DNA of 64,000 nucleotides from Posidonia oceanica. Its lineage: Eukaryota > Streptophyta > Magnoliopsida > Alismatales > Posidoniaceae. A model generated the notes under the pieces. The model was given only the letters and a program-made list of their open reading frames with translations. It ran no database searches and was not told where the DNA came from. Below, piece after piece: positions 33,172-44,603 of this stretch. The position numbers were made by a program, and so were the translations under genes. The stretch's first letter is position 1, and the number at the start of each line of letters is the position of its first letter. The stretch covers positions 99,245,501 to 99,309,500 of the forward strand of contig JAZBRS010000026.1 of assembly GCA_037176725.1 (NCBI GenBank). Direction: 5' to 3'.

Positions 33172-34374
33172 ATGGGTTTCCCCACTCTGGTGACCCCGAC
33201 ACACTGCTCCGAGATCCTGCGAGAATGGATCAGCAAGCTGACAAGAGATGACTGTGAGAAGCTGCGCCTGTGGGGCATTCCGACCAAGCTGCTCAAGGCT
33301 GCTGATGTAGAAGTGAGCCGCCATCTTCTGTGTGCCGCTGCGCGATTCTGGAAACCGGCACACCATGTCTTCCGTTTCGGCAGAACTGAACTGACACCTA
33401 CACTAGAAGAAGTGCGTCGAATCTGCGGCTTTTCCAAGATCTTGGGGCCGCCCATCTTCATGAGGCGTGACGGATACTTGGCAGTCCTGAAACAACTAAC
33501 TGGCCTCTCTACCCAAAGTTGCCAGCAGAAGCTGATTTGTACTAGCGGGCCCATGCCCCTGCTTCGCCTAGCGTACTTTGATGATATTATGGAAAAGCGT
33601 GCCGAACTCGGAGACGAGCTGTGGCTCCGAGGGTTTGTCACCCGTTTCCTGGGCGAGCTGGTCTTTACTCATGGCAAGGCAACAGTGGCCATCGAGGTTG
33701 CAGAAATAGCACTCGCCGTGGTGACCCAGCACATAGATCTGGCACCAGTTGTCTTGGCAGAAACCTACCGCGGTCTAGACCGCATCTCGCACCGCTGCCG
33801 TCACTTTCATGGTTGCGGATCATTCATTCAGGTCTGGCTAGCGGCGCACACGGAGATAGACCTTCTGCGCCCCCAAGTACATGCTTTTGAGGCCTACTGC
33901 AGCAGCGGCCATGCCAAGGCAGTCAAGAGCGTCAAGGAAGAATATAAGAGGCTATCAGGACTGACAGACGACACGGTCACATGGCGCATCATTCCTTCTG
34001 CAGCCGAAGCATTCACTGTCTTCTTCAATACACGCGACATGCGCCTGGTTGTGCTACCAGGATTTACTGCGGGTGTAGAATATCACCCTATCAGAGTCAT
34101 GCGCCAGTTCGGCTTCCAGCAAGACGCCTATGTCGACAGCACAGCGCCTAAGCTCCTTCAAGAATATCCCCTCAGTGCAATCGCCCCCACAAAGGAGCTG
34201 GCCAACCTAATGCAGCATGGGGTGCGATCAACAGACATCGCCGCAATGAAAGGCGTAGGGTGTACCCCTGAGTACATCACTGAAGTGCAGGACCTCTGGC
34301 CTATTGACGAAGTCCCGCCAAATGGCCCCTTGTTCCCTGACTCTGGAAAATCAAAGAAGGCCCGAATCAGCTAG
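33172..34374 (+). CDS. Element B extra ORF, DUF7745-like protein, intact
   Basis: 400 codons from ATG to TAG, sense strand, between pol and the 3' LTR. I recognise the plant DUF7745 / plant-mobile-domain-like pattern. An ELTPTLEEVRRICGF segment (about residues 70-85) sits after a predicted helical start. The typical VVTQHIDLAPVVLAETYRGL then FHGCGSFIQVWLAAH stretch lies near residues 185-230. No signal peptide or membrane segment is evident. Such proteins are widespread in plants and often linked to retrotransposons and Mutator-like elements; their biochemical role is not established. Retention of an open frame here, and in the visible part in A, suggests it matters to the element. Expression probably needs splicing or a subgenomic RNA, since pol ends 1.36 kb upstream. 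Confidence 0.88.
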   Translation: MGFPTLVTPTHCSEILREWISKLTRDDCEKLRLWGIPTKLLKAADVEVSRHLLCAAARFWKPAHHVFRFGRTELTPTLEEVRRICGFSKILGPPIFMRRDGYLAVLKQLTGLSTQSCQQKLICTSGPMPLLRLAYFDDIMEKRAELGDELWLRGFVTRFLGELVFTHGKATVAIEVAEIALAVVTQHIDLAPVVLAETYRGLDRISHRCRHFHGCGSFIQVWLAAHTEIDLLRPQVHAFEAYCSSGHAKAVKSVKEEYKRLSGLTDDTVTWRIIPSAAEAFTVFFNTRDMRLVVLPGFTAGVEYHPIRVMRQFGFQQDAYVDSTAPKLLQEYPLSAIAPTKELANLMQHGVRSTDIAAMKGVGCTPEYITEVQDLWPIDEVPPNGPLFPDSGKSKKARIS

Positions 34375-34952
34375 AGCCGTCATGCAGCTGTCATTCTGTC
34401 TTCCTTTCAAGTTATGCTGTACCTTTTGGCCCGTCGCGGGCATGTAACCAACAATTCTATCAATACCAAACTGTCTTGAGCTGGCTGTTCACATTTCAAA
34501 GCTGATCATGCATTTCATGTTCCTCGTCGCTCACATCCGGAGGCCCCTTGGCCCGACTGACTGCTCACATAACGCAAGGAAGTCCTCAACAAACGACCCA
34601 GGCTCCAGGACCTCCGCGAACCCGCGCCGTCCAACCTGCTACCGGACATACCCGGCTGAGTCTCCTTTGGGCTGGTACCCCAAACTACTCGTCTGACAAA
34701 CGCGTCAGTTTTGTCCATCCTTCGCTTTCTCGATACCGGGGACGTTTCGACTAACCCCTGGTATCATCCTGATACCAGGGGCATCTTTTCAGACGCCCCG
34801 CGGTATCTCAACCTTTATCTCATCTCCTCTTTGCCGGCCGATAAGTCCGATATCTTATCACCTTTCCCAATCAATCAATCTCATCATTATCTCGTCTCCT
34901 CTTTGCCGGCCGATAAGTCCGATATCTTATCACCCTTTTCGACCAAGCTCTC
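34375..34952 (+). other. Element B 3' untranslated region, first part
   Basis: No gene seen. It contains the first two copies of a word with GCCGGCCGATAAGTCCGAT (about 34834 and 34904); a related form returns near 36061. Confidence 0.5.
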
Positions 34953-35415
34953 ATCATTACCTCATCCCCCTTCTCTAGCAGTAATTCTCATCATTACCTC
35001 ATCTCCCTTCTTTAGCAATAACTCCCATCATTACCTCACCCCCCTTCTTTAGCAGTAGTTCTCATCATGATCTCACCCCCCTTCTTTAGCAGTAATTCTC
35101 ATCATTACCTCATCCCCCTTCTTCAGCAGTAATTCTCATCATTACCTCATCCCCCTTCTTTAGCAGTAATTCTCATCATTACCTCATCCCCCTTCTTTAG
35201 CAGCAATTCTCATCATTACCTCATCCCCCTTCTCTAGCAGTAATTCTCATCATTACCTCATCCCCCTTCTTTAGCAGTAATTCTCATCATTACCTCATCC
35301 CCCTTCTTTAGCAGTAATTCTCATCATGATCTCATCCCCCTCTATAGCAGTAATTCTCATCATGATCTCATCCCCCTCTTTAGCAGTAATTCTCATCATG
35401 ATCTCATCCCCTCTT
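34953..35415 (+). repeat. 37-bp tandem repeat in 3' region of B
   Basis: About 12 copies of a 37-bp unit starting ATCATTACCTCATCCCCC and continuing with TTCTTTAGCAGTAATTCTC. Copy starts at 35101, 35138 and 35175 confirm the period. Later copies change ATTACC to ATGATC. Confidence 0.92.
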
Positions 35416-36090
35416 GTCAAGCACTCCTCAATCAATCACTCATCAATCAATCATTCAGCAATCAATCATTCAGCATTCGATCACTCATCACTCGATCATT
35501 CGTCAATCAGGCACCCTCAGGCTGATATCCTAAACTATCAACAATCAAGCACTCCCAGGCTGATATCCTAAACTATCTACTCTCAGGCTGATATTCCTAA
35601 ACTATCTATCTTCTGGCCGATCCATGGTTGGCCCGCAGTTGTGTTATACGGCTGACATCCAGTAACTGTCCCTCGCAAGGCCGCCAGGCTGATAACCTAA
35701 ACTATCGATCTAGGCTGGTAACCTAAACTACCTAGGCTGATATCCTAAACTATCTATCCAGGCTGATATTCCTAAACTATCCGGCACTTGCGTTATACGG
35801 CTGATATCCAGTAACTATCCCTCATGGTTTGCCCTTTCCAGTTGATAGGACTGTAAACTATCTATCTAGGCTGATATCCTAAACTATCTAGGCTGATATC
35901 CTAAACTATCCATCTAGGCTGATATCCTAAACTATCTATGGCAACCATGTTATACGGCTGATATCCAGTAACTATCACTCACAACTGCGCCTTCCGGTTG
36001 ATAGGACCGTAAACTATCGCCAGGCTGATAACCTAAACTATCGCCCTCGGCTGATGATCCGAAACTCATCCGGTCGATAAGTCCGACAAC
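35416..36090 (+). repeat. Second tandem-repeat block in 3' region of B
   Basis: First a short CAATCAATCATT-type run (about 35425-35510). Irregular copies of AGGCTGATATCCTAAACTAT, about 21 to 30 bp each, follow, mixed with a CGGCTGATATCCAGTAACTA variant and a GTTGATAGGACTGTAAACT variant. The word family is shared with GATAAGTCCGATA/ACTTATCA near both ends. Confidence 0.85.
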
Positions 36091-36107
36091 TTATCACCTC
36101 CCCACGC

Positions 36108-36131
36108 GGCTCCGTCCCAAACGACGGAGCC
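36108..36131 (+). other. Perfect 9-bp stem hairpin before the 3' LTR
   Basis: GGCTCCGTC, a six-base loop, then GACGGAGCC. It lies about 420 bp before the PPT. Role unknown; it could be an RNA structure in the 3' UTR. Confidence 0.5.
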
Positions 36132-36538
36132 CCGCATCCTTCCGCGTCCGGGAAAAGGTCAACCTCTCCCGTCGCGCCTTTGTGGCTTTGGCTATCCTTT
36201 GTCTTGTGGCAGGTCTGAACCTCCCGTCAAGCTCCGCGGTGCACCGCAACGTCCCTCTTCAGCGTCGTCAGCATCGCCAGCATCACCCGCGTCGCTTCGG
36301 TCTCCCCATCGATACTAACTCTAACACTAACTTTTGCATTGCATCCGCATTAGCATGCATCGCATACATTGCATCTCACCCATTTGCACCTGCACCTTGC
36401 ACTGCGGCAACGATCCACGATGTTCGGCGCATCCGCCGAATGAGTGGCTCACGCCGACAGCAAACCCTCTGCTCTCGCCGGTCAAATGGGGTGTCTCGTC
36501 TACCCTGAGCAGCGGCCTCGCTTCGCTCGGCCTCGCTC

Positions 36539-36551
36539 AGGGAGGGGCATC
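36539..36551 (+). other. Element B polypurine tract
   Basis: AGGGAGGGGCATC immediately before the 3' LTR start TGTTGACACC. This is the expected position for the plus-strand primer. Confidence 0.85.
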
Positions 36552-39500
36552 TGTTGACACCCCATTTTGACAGGCTGGATCGTTTGGAGCCTTCCGGTGG
36601 CTGCAGGACCCGAACCCAGACCCAAACCTACACCTTCCTCTCCTTCTTTCCCCTCAAAACAAGCCTGAACTCAACCTAGGATTACCCCCCTTTCCCGAAT
36701 CTGAAAACTCACCAAAATTCACAGGAACACTCACCCCTGATGACTTAGCAGACCCACCAAAAAGCCTGCAAAATCTCGAACCAGACCCCTCCCAAAAACC
36801 CTAGGAAACTTAGGCAAAACTACCCTTTTTCTACACCTCAAAACCCCTCCAAAACTCCCTCGGAACCAAACCAAAACTCCAGGACCAGAACTAGAAACCC
36901 TAGACCCCGCACCCGCCAAATTTCACCCCTTTCGGAGACTCCTAAGACCCCTTCTTGCTGGAATTATCGTTTTCTCTCTCCGGGATTATCGTTTTCTCTC
37001 TCCTCTCTCTCTCCTGATTATCGTCTCTCTTTTCATCCCCTTCTCGCCCTCCTTCTGGCTTGGTAGCGGGCCCCCTTTGTACTCCTATCCCTTCTCTATC
37101 TTATTCCTATTTTTATTCTATTTTTACCATCTTCCTTGAATTTTAAAAAATCTTTTCTCTCAAACCTACCTCTTCCCCTTTTATTCCCTTTTTTTTCCTC
37201 TTTTCTTCTTCTTTTTCTTTTCTTCTTCCTCCCTTTGCAAAAAGCCTCAAAAATCCTTAAAAATCTGTAAAACCCCAAGACCTAAAAGAAACAAATCAGA
37301 ATCCCCAGAAAAAGCAATTAAAAACATTAAATAAGTAATTAAAAACCCAAACTCAATTAAATCAAGCTAAAAAGAAAATCAAGCATGCAAACTAAAAAAT
37401 GCAAAACAAACTAAAATAAAATACTGTAAAATCAACTAAAAAACTGAAATAAAATCAGAACCTACCAAAAATGAAAACCCCACTAAAAGAATTAAAAAAC
37501 AAACCCTAGAGAGAAGAATTAAAAATCAAATACTAAAACAAGTAATTAAAGAGAACAAAAAACTTAACCTAATAAACATAAGAAAAAAAACAACATAAGA
37601 ACTTAATTAAAAAAGGAAAAGAAAATACAGTTAAAAGACCTAAAATACTTAATCAAATCAAGAAAAATCCAACTAAAAAACACCAAGAAGAATTAACAAA
37701 TAAAAAAAACAAAAGCATGGGTCAAAAGACTTAAAAAAGGAAAATACAAAAGACTAGAACTAAAAGCCCAAAACCCACTCAAAATAATGTAAAAATAAAT
37801 CCTAAAAATCCCAACTAACATCCTAAAATACTTAACAAGAAAACACAATTTTAAAAAACGATTTAAAAGAATTTAACCAACCCCTAATCAAGTGGAAAAC
37901 AAATCAAAAACAAAATAAAACCCTAAAGCCCTAATCAAGCCTAAAACACACTAATTAACCTAAGAACAGTCATTAAAAAATCCAATCAAACATCTAACCT
38001 GCAACTCAGGCCATCCAATATTTTTACTTATTTTTTATCCTATTTTTCCTATTTTTATTTCCATTTTTCTTTCTCTCTTCCTTTTATCTTTTCTTTTTTC
38101 TTCCTTACTGGGCTCACCGGCCCGTTCCCCCTTTCTTTTCTTTTTTTCTTTCTTCAGCCCGCAGCCCACAGCAACAGTGCCTCCGTCTTCGTCCTCCTCC
38201 CGCGCACCTGCCACCAGCTACAGTAGCCGCTGGCCTGCGCCTCTGCCCGCCTGCGCCTCTGCCCTCCTGCCATCTCCTGCTCGCGCCGAACTCCGTCCGT
38301 GCCTCCTGCCATCGCCACGCCGGAGCATTCAATGCGGCAGACCTGCAAGAGCAAGGAGAGGAGCCGTCAGATCAATGGCAGAGAGAGGAGGGAAATCAGG
38401 ATGAAAACAGGGGGGAAAGGAGGGGAGAAAATCAGAGGAGTTCATCCGGAAGAATCCCAGAGAGAGCACGGCGATTCCAGAGCGAACCCCCAGCAAGTGA
38501 GAGCCCGTTTCTCCCTCTGAAACCGACCCAGAAACACCCGAGTTCAGCCTCTTACTTCCGCAGCTAACCAGAGGCTGAAACACCCCGAGAACAGCCCAGA
38601 ATCCGCCCCCCAATCTCACCCGAGACCCCCTGCAACTCTTCCCCTCCTTTCCACACCGAACACAGCCAACATTTGCCGGAACACCACCTGAAGCCCAACC
38701 GGAACCCAACACGAACCCCTTCCGTAATTCCCTCTGCCATAGTCCACCACATCCTCCCAAACTCCGCCCCAACATTCGCCTGAACTCCACCTTCCTAAAC
38801 CATCTAACCTCCAGCTCAGTAACCCACCACAGGTGAACTGCCCCACTACAAACACCTGCGGTTGTTTTTTGGCCGAACCTCACTCCAACGGCAAACTCTT
38901 CCCACGGCCTCCAGAAGACCATTCTGACCACCCAGAATCGTCCACCGAGCCTCCAGCTACCTCCCGGAGCCACCCATTCGATCCGGAGGGCGGCAGACAC
39001 CTCCCCCAACCGAACTCCACCAGCAGTGCACCCAATCTCGCCGAATCTCCCTCCGATCTTCGAAGCTTGCGCCCAGCCATCCAGGAAGCTCCGGAGAGTC
39101 GCTTTGAGGCGATCCCGGCCCTCGCGAGCGGCAGACAGCGCTTCCCCTCACCGGACGAACTCCACCGGCGGCTTCTGGAACCACCTGCGTCGGGAGGACG
39201 TCTCGGACGCGGAATCAGGTAAAATCTCCTTCCCTTAGTCTCCTTTTCTTCCCGCGGTGCTTCTCCGCCCTTTAGATTAGCGTTTCTGGTCCTCCTGCTA
39301 TGTCACCGTTCGCCGCTCCGGTCGTCTTCTCCGGTGCAGACCTCCGGCCTTCACGGCGTTCCGGCTGGTAGAACGTTGCCCCGGTGACTCCCTCAGCTCC
39401 GCGCGGACGCCAGGAGTCTCCTCCAGTCTTCGGAACGCAGCTCCGCTGCGTCGAATGGCCGGACCAGGCTCCTGAGCTTCTGCAGAACTCCGGTGAGCGC

Positions 39501-42500
39501 TCCGGCGTGTTCCAGGCCACACCGTCCTCCGCTGATCGCCGCCTTGCCTCCGTCAGCTCCAGGAGCGGCCCCTCCACCGATCAGCCTGCCCTCAGCCTCC
39601 CTGTGCCGGCGGCCGCAAGCTCTGGTAGCTCCCTACTACAGTGCTCACGGTCGTCGGCCGGCACTGTGGATTTATTTTCTCATTCATATAGTTTTTTGTG
39701 AATATTGCATTTTCAGCTTAAGTTTCCTTATTTTTTCGTTTCGGTCCTTATGCCAGTTAACATGCTACGCTTTTTATTTAAGATCATGCTAAATTGCGTT
39801 AAATATTTGTGCTTGTCTGTATTTGCAACTTAGTCCTTTTACTGTGCTGCTTTAGTTACAAAATTTTATGCTTTGGTCCCTCTACTTTCCATTATTACAT
39901 GTGAGTCCTGTCCTAGGTCAGTTCATTTATTTACACACACTTTGCCATATCGCATTGCATTTCAGATCCCTGTTTTATGTCATTTTTGCATCTCAGTCCA
40001 CTGCACTGTAGAACTTAGGGTTTATTTTCCAGTTTTGCATACTGCATTGCACATTTGCCCCCCAGTTTTTGCATATTTGCATTTAGGTCCATTTTAAATG
40101 GACAGTAACTCTGGCATGCATATTTAGCTTATTACATTGCATTTTTTGACCCTGATCTTTTTAAAAATTGCACTGTGGTCCTGTCATTTAATTTTCAGAG
40201 CATGTTTTCCATATAAAATTGCATTTCCAACCCCTGCATGATTTCAAAATCACACTTAGGTCCCTGCATGCTTTAAAAATCATGTGAAAAGACCATTTTG
40301 CCCCTAGATTGCATTTTAACCCCTATGCCTACCAAATTTCATACAGACCTTTCACTAGTACCTCCAGACTCCCCAGGACCTTGTTTTCTGGAAAATTTGC
40401 ATTTTAGCCCCTTTCTTTTTCAAAAAATGCTTTTAAACCCCTGTTCTTTCCAAATGGCTTTTCCTCGTCTTTTCTGGCTTTGCATGCATTCCGCATCCAT
40501 CTTAATCTTGCATTTAGGCTCCCCTCTGCATACATCGAGCACTTCTAACTCCCCTTCACTTGGGAGGACCTCCAGCACACCCCTAGGACCTCCTGAACAC
40601 TTAGATCCATTCTTCTCTCCTGTTCTGGCCCTTCTGCTCCGGAGCCGCGATATCTTTCAATCCGACCGTCGGATCTCCCCAAGTAAGCTGCCCAGGCGAC
40701 CGCAGCGAAGCACTCTTCAGCATGGACCAAACAGATCTCCGATCAGACTCCCGGATCTCTAGGTATATTTTCCTGAACTTCTGCACTGCATTCATTTTGC
40801 ATGCCATTTGCACCGTTTTGCGTGCCTTTTAGTTTCTTCGCCTCGTTTTGCGTGCCATCGCGTTTTATCACTCCGTTTTGTGCGCCGCTTCTCTATCTTG
40901 CACCGTTTTGCGTGCCCTTTAGTTTTTTTGTCCCGCTTCGCGTGTTTTCATGTTTTATCGCCCCGTTTTGCGCACCACTCCTCTATCTTGCACCGTTTTG
41001 CGTGCCTTTTGTTTTATCGCTCCGTTTTGCGCGCCACTTCTCTATCTTGCACCGTTTCGCGTGCCTTTTGATTTCTTCGCCTCGTTTTGCGTGCCATCAT
41101 GTTTTATCGCCCCGTTTTGCGCGCCGCCTCTTTGTCTTGCACCGTTTTGCGTGCCCTTTTAGTTTTTCGTCTCGTTTCGCGTGTTTTCATGTTTTACCGC
41201 TCCGTTTTGCGCGCCACTTCTCTGTCTTGCACCGTTTCGCGTGCCTTTTGATTTCTTCGCCTCGTTTTGCGTGCCATCATGTTTTATCGCTCCGTTTTGC
41301 GCGCCGCCTCTTTGTCTTGCACCGTTTTGCGTGCCCTTTAGTTTTTTTTCGTCTCGTTTTGCGTGTTTTCATGTTTTACCGCTCCGCTTTGCGCGCCGCT
41401 TCTCTGTCTTGCACCGTTTTGCGTGCCTTTTGATTTCTTCGCCTCGTTTTGCGTGCCATCATGTTTCATCGCTCCGTTTTGCGCGCCGTCTCTTTGTCTT
41501 GCACCGTTTTGCGTGCCCTTTAGTTTTTCGTCTCGTTTCACGTGTTTTCATGTTTTATCGCTCCGTTTTGCGCGCCACTTCTCTATCTTGCACCGTTTTG
41601 CGTGCCCTTTAGTTTTCTTGCCTCGTTTTGCGCGCAGTCTTGTTTTCCTGCACCGTTTTGCGTGCCCTTTCGTTTTCTCGTCTCGTTTTGCGTGCCCTGG
41701 CGTTTTCCGATCCAGTTTTGCGCCCTTCTTTCGTTTTCTTGCACGGTTTTGCGTTCTCGTTCCATTTTCTTGCCCCATTTTGCATGTCAACCCTGTTCTC
41801 GCATCTTTTTGCATACTTCTTTCGTTCCCCGCACTGCTTTACGCCGTTTTCCCTTGCATGTCGATTGCATTGCATGGTTTTCCCGCCGTTTTGTCTTATC
41901 GCCTGCATTTGCATATAGGGCGGTGATGCTTACTGTCCGGAGTTCTCACGAGCCAGGTTTCGTCCGGTTCGGAACACAGACAGCGTTGCTGAGCGTTTAG
42001 ATTGCACGTTTGCTTCCTTGCATCGTTTTCCATCACTTAGAGCACACCTTGGAGCATTTAGACAGGCATTCATTGGCACTTAGGCATTCAAAGTCTGCAT
42101 TTCCCTGCATATGCGAGCGTAAGCCTAGAAAGACCGATTCTCGGGCGTGTCGGGGGTGCCTAACACCTTCCCCGCGCGTAACAGGAGTCCTTACCCTCTC
42201 TTGGCCCGCAATGACCATATTGCCCTTGACCTAGGCACGAGTCACTTCATTTGCATTCATTTGCATCTTATTCCTTTTGCATTGCTTTGCTTTGCATCCT
42301 TTGCTTGGTTTTGCGTGATTATTCACGCATTTCCCCGGTTTTCCTCGTCTTCCGATTTAATAGACTTGGTGGCGACTCCGATTTTGTCTTATCTTCCTCT
42401 GTTCTTTCCCTTTTTCCCCCTTTTAAATGTTTTCGAGTTAGGTCTTCCTCCTCGGACATAGCCGCTTATAGTGAGCCTGATTCTGATCGGTGCACGCGAG

Positions 42501-42544
42501 CTTTGGCATCGTGCATGGACGATCCGAACATCGGGATTACTACA
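36552..42544 (+). repeat. Element B 3' LTR (5993 bp)
   Basis: Near-identical to 15818-21800. It is offset by 20734 bases at the start and 20744 after a 10-bp extra stretch near 37180-37195. It contains the same splice donor (39219), tandem array (about 40804-41659) and PBS-like word (42369). Differences are mostly C/T or G/A. Confidence 0.97.
40804..41659 (+). repeat. GTTTTGCG higher-order tandem array in 3' LTR of B
   Basis: Same 30/90-bp organisation, subunit count and order as at 20060-20915, with almost no base differences. Array length has not changed since insertion. Confidence 0.9.
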
Positions 42545-42549
42545 GCTGG
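42545..42549 (+). repeat. Target-site duplication of element B, right
   Basis: GCTGG directly after the LTR end ATTACTACA, matching 15813-15817. Confidence 0.97.
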
Positions 42550-43360
42550 GTTTTGGGTGAACTTGGGGGAGTGATTGGGAGGGAGATGGAGGTCTGAAGT
42601 GGTGCTGGGGAATTGGAAAAGAAAGAGGGACGTTTGCTGGATTTTCAGAGGAGAGGAGAGGAGAATTGGGTACGAGGATTGGTCTGAGATGAGGCCTCTC
42701 TCCGGGATGTCACAGGGACTCTCAAACTCTACCCTCACTGCTCCCTTTTCTCTCAAAACGGAGGATGAAGAGGAAGAGATCAGAAGCTGGTTCAGGTGGG
42801 GAAGAGAAGGTGGAATTCACACTGATGCCTCTCTGGTCTGGCACTCACTCTCGGATGGATAAAAGTCTTCGAAAGAGGGGAGAAATGGATGCTTATATCA
42901 GGCCGAGGGCTGCCGGTGCGCGCGCTGGTGATTTTCGAATTTCTCCGGCGCGAGTACTGCAGCAGACAAGAAGCGGATGCCGGCGAGACGACAGGCAATT
43001 AAAGCCTCCCGGAATCGGTGCTGAGAGATGAGAGAGCGGCGGTTCGATTTTAAGGAGATTTTGGAGGGGTTTCAAGGTGTAGAAAAAGGATAGTTTCACC
43101 TAAGTTTTCTAGGGTTTTTGGGAATGGGTCAGGCTTGGAAATTCTTAGGTTTTTGGGTAGGTTTGTTGAGTAGATAGTGGTGGGTTTTCCTATGAATTTT
43201 GGTTAGGTTTTGAGGTTGGGAAGGGGGGTAGAGGTTTAGGCCAAGACAGGCTGATTTTTGAAGGGTAGAGAGGAGGACTAGGGTTAGGGTTTGGTTGGGG
43301 TTTGATCCAGCAATCAAGAGGGCTCCAAGGGTCTAGGCCTGTCAAGATGGGGTGTCAACA
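42550..43360 (-). repeat. Element A 5' LTR, 5' portion
   Basis: Continuation of the element A LTR across element B. On the minus strand it starts TGTTGACACCCC at 43360 and resembles the LTR start of B (CTTTTTCTACACCT, CCAAAAACCCTAG). Its upstream neighbour at 43361 is a different LTR, so 43360 is the outer end of A. Confidence 0.9.
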
Positions 43361-44603
43361 TACACACACGTTGTCTTGCCTCCCCTTTGGCCCCTTCTAA
43401 TCTTTTTCTGCATTCTTGCATTTGCATGGCTTTTCCGAGGTTTTTCCTTCGCTGTTGTGGCACCGTTTCGCGTGCCTGCCCTTGTTTTGGCACCATTTTG
43501 CGTGCCCATCTGTTTTCTTGCCTTATTTTGTGCGCTGCCTCGCTTTCTCGCTTGTTTTGCGTACCGGTTTTATTCTTTCGCTCTGTTTTGCGTGCCTTTC
43601 TATTTTCTTGTCTCGCTTCGCGTGCCTTCCTGCTCTCTCGTCTCGTTTTGCGTGCTGTCTTGCTTTCTCGCTTGTTTTGCGTGCCGATTTTATTCTTTCG
43701 CTCCGTTTTACGTGCCTTTCTGTTTTCTCGTCTCGCTTCGCGTGCCTTCCTGCTCTCTTGTCTCGTTTTGCATGCTGTCTTGCTTTCTCGCTTGTTTTGC
43801 GTGCCGGTTTTATTCTTTCGCTCCATTTTGCATGCCATTCTGTTTTCTCGTCTCGTTTTGCGTGCCTTCCTGCTCTCTCTCTTGTCTTGTTTTGCGCACT
43901 GTCTTGCTTTCTCGCTTGTTTTCGCTCTCTTGCATCGTTTTGCGTGTTTTGCGTCGTTTTCCCTTGCATGCCGACTGCATTGCATGATTTCCTCGTTGTT
44001 TTGCTTTCTCGCCTGCATTTGCATATAGGGCGGTGATGCTTACTGCCTGGAGTTCTCACGGGTTAGGTTTCGCCTGGTCCGGAACACAGACAGCGTAGCT
44101 GAGCACTTAGAAAGCACGTCTACTTCCTTGCTTTGTTTCTTCCCACTTAGAGCACACCTTGAGCATTCATTCAGGCATTTATAGGCACATAGGCATTCAA
44201 TCCTGCATTTCCCTGCGTATGCGAGCGTAAGCCTAGAAAGACCGATTCTCGGGCGTGTCGGGGGTGCCTAATACCTTCCCCGCGCGTAACAGGAGTCCTT
44301 ACCCTGTCTTCTGGCCCGCAATGACCGTACTGCCCTTATCCTAGGCTAGAGTCATCTCATTTGCATTTGCTTGCATTTGTTTTCCTTTGCATTGCTTTGC
44401 TTTGCATTTATTGCTCGGTTTTGCGCGTTAATTCACGCATTACCCCGGTTTTCCTCGTCTTCCGTTAATAGACGTGGTGGCGACTCTGATTTGTCTTATC
44501 TTTCCTTTTTCTCCTCGATTTTAAGTGTTTTCGAGTTGAGCCTCTTCCTCGGATCCAATCGCCGCTATATATAGCGAGCCTGATTCCGATCGGGATCACT
44601 ACA
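43361..44603 (+). repeat. LTR fragment C (3' 1.24 kb), interrupted by element A
   Basis: Plus-strand LTR end with a GTTTTGCG-type array (about 43460-43930), the GGGGGTGCCTAATACC block (about 44258), the internal PBS-like word (44477) and the end GATCGGGATCACTACA. It belongs to the same end-type as A (no TGCACGCGAGC insertion). Its missing 5' part should lie left of the window, beyond element A. Confidence 0.88.

Larger units (their letters stand above)
15818..42544 (+). mobile_element. Element B, complete Tat/Ogre-clade Ty3/Gypsy retrotransposon
   Basis: A 26.7-kb complete element: 5' LTR 15818-21800, PBS 21802-21819, leader, gag-pol 23184-31814, extra ORF 33172-34374, tandem-repeat-rich 3' region, PPT 36539-36551 and 3' LTR 36552-42544, flanked by GCTGG on both sides. 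LTR ends are TG...CA. By eye I count about 19 substitutions plus one 10-bp length difference between the LTRs, roughly 0.3 percent, so insertion was recent. Both ORFs are open with catalytic residues present, so it could be autonomous. The LTR size and the split between PBS and gag resemble Ogre. The single uninterrupted gag-pol and an extra ORF located after pol differ from classical Ogre, where the extra ORF precedes gag and an intron separates protease from RT. Confidence 0.97.

Noticed and set aside
34953..35415. CRISPR-like regular repeats (also the 28-29-bp hairpins near 46 kb)
   Set aside because: The 37-bp units are contiguous without unique spacers. The hairpin modules are twin palindromes in irregularly spaced groups. 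Eukaryotic setting and no cas genes.
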